Origin: Atopsyche davidsoni
Lineage: Eukaryota; Arthropoda; Insecta; Trichoptera; Hydrobiosidae
Assembly: GCA_022113835.1 (NCBI GenBank)
Contig: JAILWY010000023.1
Location: forward strand, 17,854,001 to 17,918,000
Length of the DNA stretch: 64,000 nt
Reading direction: 5' to 3'
Every line of letters begins with the position of its first letter. The stretch's first letter is position 1. Below the pieces are notes generated by a model. That model did not search any database, had not been told where the DNA came from, and worked only from the letters and a program-made list of their open reading frames with translations. Shown one piece after another: positions 24,510 to 36,724 of this stretch. Both the position numbers and the translations under genes were made by a program.

Positions 24510-27500
24510 GAGGAGCCGCGGAGCCCTCGAGATTCATTCAACCAGGTTTTTGTCGGCGCAGCGCGCGCCGCGGCCGCTCCTTGGATGGTCATGCGTCGTT
24601 GTTTTTCTTTTCACTAGTTGCGTCGCTGAATGAATAAATTGTTTCGCGTCGCCCTTCGTAATGCCCGACTCTGCGCGGAAATATCCATACAAAGAGTTTG
24701 CTTCGATTTTTGAGTTCATTGAATTTCATTCGCTGTGACAACGTTTCGCTGAAACGACACACAATACAAAGGTAATAAAAATTTTACTTTCGTATTACTT
24801 TACCGAGCTTACAGATCGCATTTGATATTGCAGAGTGGGGCCGGCCTATCTGTTCGCAAGACTGTTTCTGTGACACGATACGCAGTCCTGCACTTGATGT
24901 ACCATATTTATGATATTGTTATGATAGTCTTAAGATTTATTGTAATATTGCTATCAGAAAAATAAAGACATACTTGTACCATATTTTTAAATTCGACGAT
25001 GTATTTATTGGGTTTATGTTTCAGTAAAAATAATGCAAAACTTTTTTTAAACTAAAAGCGTGCATAAAATCTTTCTTCTCTGTGTTTTCGGTCCGAGACC
25101 GTGTATTTGAATGTTTCTTTTACCGTAAATATTTCATGTTCCATGTTTTTTTCGGCAAAAGTACTCAACGACTTGTCACCTACACGTACACTAAATATCG
25201 ACTCTGAAAATGACATCATTGTATTCAAAACCGATTACTAATATCGTACCTTCCTGTATTTTTCAATAGCATATCGACACTAGATTTCTATGTACATGTT
25301 TTAGATTTTTTAAAATCTCTTTTCCACGAGCGACGCATTCGAGTTCAGATATTTCGAACGAGAAGTCCGTAACCGCCCATCTCCATCCGAGGAGGAGGTC
25401 ACGAGACAAACCGCAGGGGAGCGTCTAGAGTCGATCGCGACTCCGTCCGGCTTCAAGCGTCTCCCGCATTTGCTCCGTTATGGAGGAAAATCACAAAGAC
25501 AGTGTATAACAGAAACAGAACTGATGAAAAAAGCTAACCGCTTTTTCCGGATTCGATACCGAGACCCTGCGGTCGGCGAGCGAGTGCCATTCGAGTCGCA
25601 AGACGCCACCGTCAGCGATCCGGACGCGAAGCGATCTCGCGGTGTACTCGGCCAAAGCATCTCGCTAGAATAATTTCGTTCCGGAGCAGAGGTGCAGACA
25701 TTAGTGTCGGAATATAAAAGTTAGTTTGCGATGCCGAAGGACGGGAATAATTAGAATAAACAATTTCCCCCGCGCTTCCGTCTCGGCGCCGGCCTCTGCG
25801 GAACACGGGCTGGGGCTCCGGGACGAATTGTAGTTCCAGTTAGTGCGCTTTGGAATTTCACTGCATTTGATATCACGGCTAAAACTATTCTAGCGGTGTA
25901 GTAATTAAAGCATGCGCCAACAAAGCCCGATGCTCAAAAATAAATATATAAGAAACCTACATATTAACTTGCACAGCATAACTTGGAGATATATGCCAAA
26001 CTTTACACGATGACAAATACCGTTTGTTCAATTGATGCGAAAAAAGAATATCTTAGAGTATTGTTAATTGTTCTCAACTATTATGGTAGACTTGTAATCT
26101 CTTGTATTAAAACTATCGCGGAAGATTACCTGGCATAGCGAGTCACAGTGTAAAGTCGGCAGCGCTAGGCACGAGTGTGCATACTTGAGTTGCTTCTAGA
26201 ATTTGTTGGCGAGCTTGTATTATTTACCGAGTAAAATGCTTCCGGCCGGATGCTAATTCTGCTGCTGAGAGTTTATCCTCCCCCTCCTTATTTCAAGTAC
26301 AGTAATTTGTTCATAAAATTACTATTTATGCACTATAATTTCTTACGCTTTTAATATGTTTTGATTCCTGCCTAGGGGATCAGCTAAATTTTAAAAATTC
26401 TTGATTTTGAGTGAAAATAACAGTTCATTTGTTTAAGGATAACATATTTTTTTAATTTTCTGTATATATTATTGTATTTGCCTTGGAATAGGTCGTCTCT
26501 GTGGAGCTCGCTGTCTCCAACTCTTACAAAAATAGTGTGATTTACGGACTCCTTACATATGTTATCTGAGATTGAAAGTTTCCCGCTTTTATAATATTTA
26601 TTAAAAAAATAATCTTATAGCTCTCTTGTAGTTTTTGAGATTGGATTGTAAGCAAGGTTTTATACATAGTGAGTCGCGAATTTAAATTTTATCATGTATT
26701 ATTTTATATTTCTATTAGGCTCGATGGTTTACGTAAAATAATGCTAGAGTTTTTGGGCCACATCCCTTTTGTTCGTCTTGAATAACTTTTAAGTCGCAGC
26801 GTACGTCGGATTCCAGACATCAGCTATTTGCGTACAGTTAACAGATGTCAACATTTTATAATATATGAAGGGAAGCATCGTATCGTATCTCACTTATCTC
26901 TCTACCTCGCGTATCGTACTTCTCGTACCCAATCTCATCTATTTTCTTTAAAATCTAAATGTAAATTGAATGGCCAATTCTAACATATGCCATTCCAAGC
27001 GAAGTAATAAATGAGCAGCGCTCTTTTTGTGCGTTCATTATTATCCCATAACTATAGTGAGGCCATGAGAGAATTCCAAGATGAAGCGGCTGGCAATTCA
27101 GGATCAAAAACCCCTTCCATCAATCGTGAAGTCCGGAGTCGGCGTCCACTCCCGATACGGAGGCCCCCATTGAGCATTCTGGCTCCGTACATGGCAGCTG
27201 GCGGAGGACTCGCCCGCCTTTTTGTCCTGCTCCGATATTTATCGCCGCCGGACCTCACGAGACGGGGCGCGCCTTGTTTACTTCTCTCCGTCGCTTGGAA
27301 GCATTCCAGCTTTCAGCGCACATAAATTAACGCACCGTCGCGGCACGATGAGGTGACCACAAGCCGGTGGCGTGCGGCAACTCCGAAATCAAGACAACCA
27401 GTTTTGGGAGCCGTTGTTATTCGATGATTTTGGTTTTTGAATGTTTAACTGTTTGAAGAGTTCTGTTCTTCGAAAAAATGAAAACACTTTTTACGTATTT

Positions 27501-28014
27501 TGTTTTTTTTTATTTATTGTAAACAGAGATCTTATAGAAAATCTGTAACAGATGGTGTTTTTCTCAGACGGTTTCCTCCTCTTTTCCACTTGTGGAAACT
27601 TAATTTTATTTTTAAATTGAATTTTTTTAACTCGATTTCAATAAATATTTATCATTTTACAATAAAAAATACGATACTTAAGTTTGTATAAAATAATTAA
27701 ATGGGTGTTTGTAATTAACAATTTTTTAATAAGCGTAAAAAATGACCCTTCAAATTCTGTATCTACTTTTTTTGTCCTTACTAAAAAACAAGAAACACCA
27801 AAATCTTCATAAGTTTTAGTCTCATAAATTTCCCATCGACAAAAGGGAATTTAATCAAATTCGGCATGTCTCATTGAAGCAAAAATTCGCGGTCGCCGCA
27901 TACTCCCGCGGTACTATGTCCGCGACATAATTACACTCCGAGCAGTTCTCTGAATGAGGCGTGTGTTTATTTATCTCGAGGAGAGATTTATACACGTTTC
28001 CCGGAATCGCCGTC

Positions 28015-28036
28015 TGCGATACGATACGATACGATA
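28015..28036. repeat. 5-bp tandem repeat
   Basis: About four ACGAT units. Confidence 0.7.
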
Positions 28037-30525
28037 TTTCGGAGACTTGCGCTAAATATTTCCGGTGTATGCCTCCGCCCCGCCCCCGCGTAATCCTCGA
28101 CCTAGCAGACGCCCAAAGGATTCTCCAAATAGACACCACCGTGCTTATTTACACTTCATCGACTGAGCGTTCTGCGATTGAAGCTATCCCTCCTCCATAT
28201 TACATGACGATGTTAATGAACAAGGGAAACAGAGATGGCAATATCAGGTAGACGGTTCACGCGTGAATATCCCGCGTCTATGCGTAATATGTCTCGAAAA
28301 AAAGGGGCATGGGTGAATCGATCACACATAAAAACATATTTGAAATATTATAAACTTGTTCGGAACAAAATATCGAAAATATTATTAAATATCTACATGG
28401 TATTTTCATACCCGTTTTGCCAAGCATTTCGATATGGATTATTACAAAGCAAATCAATCTGCGGTTGAAGCCTCTTAAGTTCAAAATCTCAGTAAATTAA
28501 TACAAAACAATACTGAACTAAATCGTAATCACTAATATTTGAAGGCTACATTTGCTTCGGTCACTTATTCTCTATCTAACTTTTTACTTTGAGTAAAATT
28601 ATCATCATGCCTAAAATACAACTGTATGACTCTATTTCGCTCAGTTGTCAAATTAAAAATTATTTTTTCTAGACTTTAGATTACAATTCTTTGAAAAAAA
28701 TAATTTTGTACTCTTCATCACATTTCGCAGAAAGATGGTTACGTCAATTTGCCTCTCTGCGGTCTCTACTCACCCGGCCCAGGTGTACTTCTCGCTTGAA
28801 GAATCGCGGCACCTGTCTGGAGTGTTTGTTTAGCGCGCGCGATGACCTCAGCTCCACCCCGCGGCTCCGGCTGAGCTCCAGATGCTAATACTACGCGTAA
28901 ATATGACGAAGGCGTGAAGATTATCCAAAGTTGTTATTGTCGGAGCAGACTAGTCTGGCGCCCGATGTTGGAAGCGTGGAATTTGCGGAGGAGGACCGGT
29001 AAGCAATGGTACGGAGCGGTAACGCGCCCGGCGCCTAAAGGTGCGGCTTGACCGAAGCCGATGGGAGTCGAGACTATGCGGTTAGAACGACGAGCGATGA
29101 TAATATCGGAGTGAGGGAGCTCGTTTCCAATCGCAACTCTCGATGATTTACAGGGAATATTCCGAAATTGCTGTTTTCACGAGTGGTGTAAAATATGTTA
29201 TCGTGTACTGATGTATAAATTGATTGAACATATTTACTACTGACGATTTGTTGTTGCGATTTGTCAGTTGTCAGTTGCTTCGCGGAGGGCTCATCGCGCC
29301 CGCCCGCGCCGCCCACGAGGCATCCATCTCTTCTGTGAGGACTGTGGCCTTTCTGTTAGGATTTACTTGTTCTTACTGCACTCCGAGCTGGCGCCGATCG
29401 CGCGGACTAATCTGGCGGGGAAAGTTCTGAATAAAACACATTTCTTATTTTTAAAGGCCACTTGCGGGAGACACAAACAGCACTCGACGCGACTCGGGGC
29501 CCGGTCGCGAAGGCGGCCGATCCAAACAATGTGTATATTTGAATGCTTCCGAAAAACGTTTATCCCATAGAGCTAGTGCCGTTCGGTTCTAGCTCTTATA
29601 TTCCTTTCTTTATTCTTTCCCCGGTTGCACTGTCAACATGCTTGTGGATGCGCCCTCGTGTATCGTGCACTCGAAGGGCTATCGATGCAAAATTCCGATT
29701 CGCCGCAAAAACAAATAAATTACGCAGGTCAAAATTGGTCGAAATGGAACGATTCGCCAATTTACCAAACGGATTGTTACTCCGATCCATTACGGTCACA
29801 CATATCTCCCATTTTTTTTATTTGATATATCAACAGTTTATTTTATGTCACCCCTGATGGCTTTAATGTCCATGGACCCAATTTTCGAGATCTATGTAAC
29901 GTGGATTTATAGACTCTAAAAAAACTACGAATGATTTATTCATTTACTGTCTCGCTCTAACACATATCTGGCATATACGGCTTATTAACCAGATAATTGG
30001 TCCGCTCATTCGAGCGATGCATCCGAATGTGTTTCATTGTACGATGGTCGGCAGCCACATTGACAATTCTCAAAGCTCGCGATCTCGGATCGGAAGAAAA
30101 CAAACAACATTTTATAAAAACAATACGAATTGGTTTTCTAATTAGTATTCAGTTCGCAGAGCGGAGTTAAGCGTTAGACGATGACCGCCGGTGTATCGCC
30201 GTCGCTGTCTCGCGCGCCCGCTCGACGCGGGTGCGAGGGGGACCCCGGTATAAGCAATGCCTCCCCAGACCAGATCTCCTTACATGGATTTGAAGGATGG
30301 GCTCACTCCTTGTGGCCGCTGAGCTGCGCCAGGGCTGAATCGAAATAAGGCAAACAAACAAATCAAGAAAAATACTTAAACAATATATTTTTCGCTCACG
30401 GGTGTTTGTTTTATCGAATATTCAACAAATTAATGTTCCGGAAATAATGTCTAATATAAACTGCTAAAATTCCTGTGATCAGTCGCTTCTTATTGTATTT
30501 AATTTAAACGATTCGTGTAATGTTT

Positions 30526-30676
30526 CTAAAAAACCTTTTTGTCAAATACATCACCCACGGGTTGGATAAGCATCGGCTTTTCGTTGACGGAGTATCTGGG
30601 ATCAAGACAAATGATTGATAAAAATACACCTATTGATGAAATTAGCATTGCGCCAGCCACGTTCCAGATAGCTGAG
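30526..30676 (-). CDS. Terminal coding exon of the same membrane protein gene
   Basis: Minus-strand exon of 49 codons plus a TAG stop at 30,526-30,528. With the acceptor GGATTCAG|C before 30,676, the first base completes the split Gly codon left by the phase-2 donor at 30,815, so the frame continues without a break through a 138-bp intron. The exon carries the rest of the second hydrophobic segment (SAIWNVAGAMLISSIGVF) and then a short polar tail with DPRYSV and PVGDVFDKKVF at the C terminus. A competing acceptor, CCTGCAG before 30,699, lies 23 bp upstream. It would need a phase-0 donor at TCG|GTCGGG, which is a poorer donor, and used with the better donor it leads to a stop. No clear AATAAA was seen close downstream. 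Family unknown. Confidence 0.5.
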
Positions 30677-30814
30677 CTGAATCCGACCCCCGTGACGGAC
30701 TGCAGGTTGGAAACCGACCTTTCAGAAACCACGCATTATTGTATTAAATAAATCAAGTCTCCGAGCGCGCGCAACAATTATTTTAAGAACACGCGAATTG
30801 TTATTCAAAGTTAC

Positions 30815-31133
30815 CCGACCGAAAATAACAGAATTCCTGCGTTTCCGGCGACATGTTTTTGTAACGCGTATTTAAGAAGATCCGTAGCCTCTGCATTTGC
30901 ACAGAATGTTCCTACAAACCGCATCATCATACCGATTAATAAATCGATTATTGCTGCGTAAAAAAATATATGTGTCCAGTCAAACACTCGCTTTTGTAAC
31001 ATATTTTTGTCTAGTATTGATTTGTATTGTGAACGCGTTTTAAAATATAATAAAGATACAGGATTATACATATGCGTATATTCGATAAAATTACCGTTAC
31101 ATTGCGGCTCTTGGAAAATGTTTTTAATAATGT
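30815..31133 (-). CDS. Internal exon of an unrecognised multi-pass membrane protein gene
   Basis: This exon encodes 105 full codons on the minus strand and stays open well upstream of its first internal ATG (31,071), so it is probably an internal exon. The chosen acceptor is GAAAAG before 31,133; a second AG before 31,109 would keep the same phase. The donor is GG|GTAACT after 30,815, leaving phase 2. Residues about 1-53 are polar with one Cys. Residues about 55-77 form a strong membrane segment (begins IFFYAAIIDL) containing a GMMM run. A second hydrophobic segment starts near residue 94 (AGNAGILLFSV) and runs across the splice into the next exon. Codon use looks coding and no repeat overlaps it. 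I do not recognise the family, and the 5' exons, which must lie at higher coordinates, were not found. That it is a real gene is inferred from phase agreement, length and hydrophobic pattern. Confidence 0.5.
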
Positions 31134-31344
31134 CTTTTCACACATTAATATGTGTATGCAGCTTCTAAATATAGACCGGATTGGCTAGGAGCAATCTGAC
31201 CACAATGCCATGTCAATTAACGCGGTGCAGTGCATCGGACAGGCGAGCTGTCATGTCCCGGGACGCGCTGCTAATGCACTGATAAGTGCCTCCTGTAGCA
31301 TACCGATACGAATACACGAATACATAGAACGTGTGTACACACTC

Positions 31345-31498
31345 CGAGAATGTCCCTATTAAATATATATATTAAAACATGAAATTTACTCCATCAGCTG
31401 TGAGTTGGAAAACAACCGGATGATCTTATTTATCGGTGTATGGTATGTATGGTTTTTTGGCGTCAGGTATGTCCGTAGGATTTACCGGCCGTTCTTAA
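31345..31498. repeat. Repeat segment flanking M2, shared inverted with 45.3 kb
   Basis: About 150 bp, from CGAGAATGTCCCT through GCTGTGAGTTGGAAAACAAC to GTCCGTAGGATTTACCGG, match the reverse complement of 45,295-45,434. In both places the segment abuts a family M MITE in the same relative order, so the pair is one duplicated or composite unit. Confidence 0.55.
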
Positions 31499-31662
31499 GC
31501 CGTCTACACCCGTAGCGACAAATCGCGCTACCGACTTGCAGCTATCCGATAGCGTTCTACACATCTTATGCAAAACCATAAAAAAAAAACACCCAAAATA
31601 AAGGGACGCTATTGACTATCTGCAAGTTTGTGGCGCAATTTGTTGCTACAGGTGTAGCGGGC
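31499..31662. mobile_element. MITE family M, copy M2
   Basis: Terminal inverted repeats of about 35 bp open with GCCGTCTACACCCGTAGCG and close with GCTACAGGTGTAGCGGGC. The interior has an A/T run next to ACCCAAAATAAAGGGACGCT. It is non-coding and palindromic, as expected of a MITE. Target-site duplications are not clear. M3 follows after 9 bp. Confidence 0.6.
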
Positions 31663-31671
31663 TCGATTACA

Positions 31672-31841
31672 GCCGGCTACACCCGGAGCGACACAACTTG
31701 TGACCGATTTCCAATCAGTCAATAGCTTCCCCTTAATTTTGGGTGTTTTTTGAGGCTTGGACTAAGTAATCAACACAAAAGAGAACGCTATTGGCTAATA
31801 GCGAGTCGGTTGAAAGTTGAGTCGCGACGCGGGTAAATGGC
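31672..31841. mobile_element. MITE family M, copy M3, tandem with M2
   Basis: Starts GCCGGCTACACCCGGAGCGA and ends with the degraded mate GTCGCGACGCGGGTAAATGGC. The interior (TTTTGGGTGTTTTTTGAG, AGAGAACGCTATTGGC) is inverted relative to M2. TTA on both sides could be a 3-bp duplication as made by PIF/Harbinger transposases, but this is weak. Confidence 0.55.
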
Positions 31842-32326
31842 TTTAGGTGTAACCTAATATTTTATATTTATATGATCTCAAAATATAGATTTTAATTTTT
31901 AACGGTAGGAACAAAATAATTTTAAAAAGGCTCTCCGGCTCGCGTCGCGAGACAGCCAGAACGGGTGATCACCGATCACGACACGATCGTCGTCCAAAAG
32001 TAAGGTAAATACGCGATTATGTTTTGTTCCATATCGTTATTCACGAGACCGTCTTCCATTCGCGAGGCAGGCAGACGAAGGCATCGAGTCGCCGTACGGA
32101 ATCTCGAAGCGTTTCGTACACTTTCCACGTCCACGATCTTTCTAGAATTTTGTCAAGGGCAGCTCTCTCCCTCGCACACCCTCGCGACGGACGCGCGGGC
32201 CAGAAGAAGACGGCAGACCGCGTGGCCGGCGCGGCGTCCTTCGGCCAGATCACTGCCGAGGTAACCCGAACGTGAGGCGAATGCACGCGAGACTTGAATT
32301 CAAACACAACGCGGCGGCCGCGCGTC

Positions 32327-32388
32327 ACGGGCTCTCCTCCTCTCTCACCTCTCTCCTCTCACCTCTCCTCTCATCTCTCCTCTCACTG
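32327..32388. repeat. CT-rich minisatellite
   Basis: Imperfect CTCTCACCTCTC units giving a pyrimidine-only tract over most of its length. Confidence 0.75.
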
Positions 32389-33439
32389 GCGACTATCGGT
32401 GCTAGAGTTTTCGCTAGGGCGCGACCTAATAAAATATTGGAGATGTAGTATTTATGCTTGCCTATTTATTTCCATTTTTGTCATGTCAATGTGGCACAAA
32501 ACTACCGGGAAGAGGACCCGACGAGTAAGAGTGAAATAAAGGGGTCGAATTTTATTTTATTTTATTTCTTCAGCCCTAACTGCAAATAAAAACTAGTACT
32601 CTAAATGGAAGGGTAAAAAAAAAAAACTTTTTATCACTATCGTTTGAGAAGCAGTTAATTTACAAAAATATTGTTACAATTGTCTCGGTATTTCTCGAAA
32701 AAACACGGGTCACTCAACTATATCGGCAGAAATCGTTTTTCGAATTGAAAACTCAATCTCAAAAAGTTTATCTGCCCGACATACAATCTGAAAGCTCAAA
32801 TAACAAAGGTGTGATTCGGTTTCATGATTTTAAATGTTTTTTCGTCCGACTCAGACTCACCTGGATAGATAAAAGAGCACATTGATTGCGTGGACGCGTA
32901 CTCGTGTCTCTCCCGGTTTTCATAGATACAAAGCGATCATTATATGCGATTCAATATTTTTGCCTTTCAATGCACTCTGCCGCTCGTTATTCGCGAGTGC
33001 CAACAGAGCAGTGCAAATTAATATACAAATAAAGCCCAGGCGAGTCACCGACACGCTTAAACGAATTCAGGAAGTTACGTAATTGGAAATTATAATAAAT
33101 TCAATCAGCACTTACCGTTTATAACTGTGCATGTAATTAACAGTGTGCCCACCGCGGACTAAACTACAAAAAACAACTATCGAGTAAGTGCACATTTGAT
33201 CACCATTGCGTAGACTTTATGTCTACAAAACGTATTTAAATAATGCGGAATTTACGCTCGGATGCTAAAAAATGTCACATCGAAAGAGATAGCGAATATT
33301 GGGTACGCAAGCCGATCGGGTCATCTGGACTGCCTCACGTTTTGTTGACGATGTTGCAGTATCTAGACCCAGACTCGATCACAATGAGAAGAAAAAAACT
33401 AGTTTTCCTCTAATCTGTATCCGATTCGTTACATTAATA

Positions 33440-33449
33440 AATATATATA

Positions 33450-33509
<60 letters not shown>
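33440..33509. repeat. TG/TA compound microsatellite
   Basis: (TG)n followed by more than 50 bp of (TA)n, one-sided. Confidence 0.85.
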
Positions 33510-33511
<2 letters not shown>

Positions 33512-33646
33512 TGTTTGCCAAATTTCACCCATCAGCCTTATGAATAAGGACAAGTAACTGAGAGAAAAATTACATTTATTGATACATACAAACATCGCCC
33601 ATTACTCTAGGATCTTGCAGATCTTGTCAGGCTGCGCGGCTGCTGG

Positions 33647-33771
33647 GCGCCCCGCCCCGCCCCGCCCCGCCTCGCCCCGCCTCGCCCCGCCTCGCCCCGC
33701 CTCGCCCCGCCTCGCCCCGCCTCGCCCCGCCTCGCCTCGCCTCGCCTCGCCTCGCCTCGCCTCGCCTCACC
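33647..33771. repeat. Zoned 5/10-bp CYCGC minisatellite
   Basis: Begins with pure CCCGC units, passes through about seven alternating CTCGC-CCCGC dimers, and ends with about eight pure CTCGC units. The proline-rich frame through it (33,579-33,992) is a by-product of the repeat. Confidence 0.85.
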
Positions 33772-35560
33772 TGCGCGCCAGCGATGCCCGCCGCTCGGCT
33801 ATATTTACCAAGCGCAGGCGCGTCCGTCGCAATCCACTGGACATTTCAAGTCATCGCAGCGCGCAAATTAGCTTCTATTTATTTAGATTCATGATTAAAT
33901 ATTGTATCAAAGCTCACCCGCATGCAAAGAGGAAAACCTATTTTTTCAAACTCAATAAACACGTGTTTAAAATAAGCCACTATGAGTTTTAACAATAATA
34001 ATAAATAATATTTTTTTTTTACTTTGGATAATACCGTAAGATTGAAACGACCGTTCTCTCAAAAAGTACTTTTTGTGAAAAAGCATTCCGCTAGGACGAC
34101 CGGTCGACAAAGCTGGATTTCAATACTCCAATCGCTTTATTTTGAATTCGATTTAAGCCGTGCGGTTTTTCACTCATTAATCTTTCTCAAACGGACGCCC
34201 CTCCAGCTCGACTGAAGACTTTTATCCCATCGGCTTATTCCCCCAGAGCTCACTGTATCCTATCTCATAATCACACTCATCTGGCTATGGAAGCCTATTT
34301 TTTCTCCCCAGTCTTTGGGAAACTTGGAATTTTAGAGAACTTCGACTGAATTCGACTCCTTACGGAGACCACTCTCCGAGTCGCCGAGTCCCGATCGTCG
34401 GGTGGTCGATATTTTGATCAGTTTATTTTTGACTCGGTGACATATAGAAGATGTTAATGCGCCAGTCGAAAGGTTGACAAAGAGAAACCGGCAAGAAGAG
34501 TGCCTTTCGACTACTCGAAATGATGAAGAAGCCTAGGGGCTGAGAATTAAGCGAATCGATGATACCGCCGGTGACTGCCATTCTGGGCGAGAAAATTGAA
34601 AGGCAACTACATCAGCGAGGAAACGATGACGAATTTTCACAGAGGCAGTCATTTCACTATTTAAAATATATATACCTATAGTATCTATCTACTAAAACCA
34701 TACATATGATTTCAAATCTATTGGTGCAGTTTTGTGTACTGAATGCAACATATTTTGATTTGCTTTCTTATAAGTAACGTATAATTAAAAGCCAATACTA
34801 CATACTAAACAATGTATTTGTTATAAAATATATTAACCGTTTATTGCTTATTTGAATATACTCCCTAAATGCATCTATATTTTTCACTTATTTCATGCGT
34901 ACAAATTATTTTTAATTCTACAACAAAGTCCAAGTCTTTCTCTAATGATTTATTACATATGTTAATTTTTATCGGTCCAAACTTCATAAACTTTCACCAA
35001 GTAAAATGTATTTGAGTTATAACATGTCTGATTCGTATTTCATATAAACAAAATGTAAATTACGCAAAATACTAAAGGTAAATTTGTGAGTGGATGATTT
35101 CATGCAGTCAATTTAACATGTTTTAAAATATATTCTCATGGTTAAAAGTACCTTTGATAATATTAATCTTAGTTTGTTAGTTTAGTTCAAGAAAATATGG
35201 AAACGTATTAGAGTCCGACAAAAGCTGTCACTTCAGCTGATTACTAATTCACAATAAATTACAATTTATTAATAGTCACTCTGATTTTCATGGATAATTT
35301 ACTTTAATTTAAAATTATAATCGATACTAATGGCGCCGTAGCTCTGCTGAACAATACTAGGATCGGGAACAAAAACATCTTCCGACCGATAAACTACTCT
35401 CGGTCCGTCAGCATATATTTCCCTTTTAAATTACATCGTTTGAATCGATGAATTCAATTTACACCGTTTATCATACTCGATTACCTGGCTTCAGGTCAGT
35501 GCTGCTGCATGCTGGCCGGTCTGGTGCCGAGCTCGTGGTGTAATCTCAGCTCCCACGACT

Positions 35561-35613
35561 AGCACCACCATAGCACCACCATAGCACAACCATAGCACCA
35601 CCATAGCACCACC
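35561..35613. repeat. 12-bp minisatellite
   Basis: Four copies of AGCACCACCAT-type units, one with CACAACC. Lies about 80 bp from family A copy A2. Confidence 0.8.
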
Positions 35614-35695
35614 GAGGCCACCTCTCGCCTCGCCGGATAGCAAGCCAATCGGAAAAGTGACTCGATTCTAGCGTCCAAGTTCTGCAAGACTAATT

Positions 35696-36022
35696 TCTTC
35701 ATCAAGTGCCTCTCCTCAGAGGAGGTTGGCGACTCATGCTGTGCCAGTGGTCTTGACTTTCTAAGGGAAAAATAGTGTAGTGGGTCCCCGGGTCCTTCTA
35801 CACCACAGTTTTATATTGGAATAACATTATTTTATAATCTTTTCTCTGGCGTTTAGATCTGATACTCTTTCTGCAGCAAGCTAAAGAAACAATAGTAGGA
35901 GCCCCTCCACCTTGACAAGGTACTTCCAGAGCACATCCTTCCACAATCGTTCCAAGTCCACTACTATATTACCGATCCTTCACATTCGCTCAGGGTACAG
36001 AATGGCAGCCATGCACAAGCAA
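35696..36022 (-). mobile_element. Dispersed repeat family A, copy A2
   Basis: Near full-length copy in the opposite orientation to A1. It begins on the plus strand with the TTCTTCATCAAGTGCCTC end and finishes at CAGCCATGCACAAGC. It shares with A1 the block around GGTACTTCCAGAGCACATCC and the CCCGGGTCCTTCTACAC segment, with a few internal differences. Confidence 0.6.
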
Positions 36023-36541
36023 CATAATGGGGACAGCGGAGAGGACTAGACTAATAATAACTGTCAAACCTATTTATTTAAAACCTATCTATTTAGCTAA
36101 AAATGAAATGATGTGATTTAAATGAAAAAATGTATAAGAGAAATAGCGTGTTATTGAATAGTGTGATTTATTTAACAAATTGATAATCAGTTTTTCAAGT
36201 GTAAGTCTAACTGAGTAGGTACTACGGGCAGTATATTTTGGCATCCTTTATGGTACATCTAACTGTAGACAAGTATCAGGAGAGTGGACTTCCTGGGTCT
36301 GTATTCCGCTGTACGGTCATTTTGTCATTTTTACTCTGATTGCATCCGGATATCTTTATGGCATCATTTAGTTGTCACATATAGTGGTAAAAGGAAATTC
36401 GTCATTTTAGTGGGAATGTGGCGAGGCCCTCGCAATCGAGTCGGTTGTGTATTTGATACGAGTATAAGCGGATTCGTTCTGATCGAGTACGCAAAAATAT
36501 ACACGCTTACTCTACCGCGAATACTGTCACGCGTGGCGGCT

Positions 36542-36585
36542 GCTCTGAGAGAATCGTCCAAAGCTGCGGGCGATTCTCTCAGAGC
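36542..36585. other. Perfect 15-bp stem hairpin
   Basis: GCTCTGAGAGAATCG and its exact reverse complement CGATTCTCTCAGAGC flank a 14-nt loop. The stem is shorter than a usual animal pre-miRNA. Confidence 0.7.
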
Positions 36586-36724
36586 GTGAGATTTATTATA
36601 ATTTCACATAGAATGGTCGCCCGTATGGCAGCTCCATACGGGGACCGTAGTTACATAGCGCGCTGGCGCCGATCGTTACCGACGCCGCTGCCGACTGTGT
36701 GGCTCTCGGACGTGATTATAGCAG

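Larger units (their letters stand above)
22400..30525. other. Mixed-composition non-coding region
   Basis: No coding exon could be supported. GC-rich patches at about 23,400-23,540, 23,780-23,970, 24,440-24,590, 25,340-25,660, 27,130-27,380, 28,780-29,060, 29,270-29,520 and 30,180-30,330 alternate with AT-rich DNA. One donor-like site (ACCG|GTAAGC, near 28,999) ends a GC-rich segment. The small frame at 22,596-22,802 downstream of the X-box cluster is hydrophobic but unrecognised. Confidence 0.45.

Noticed and set aside
33579..33992. Proline-rich 137-codon frame
   Set aside because: The proline-rich part is a translation of the CYCGC minisatellite.
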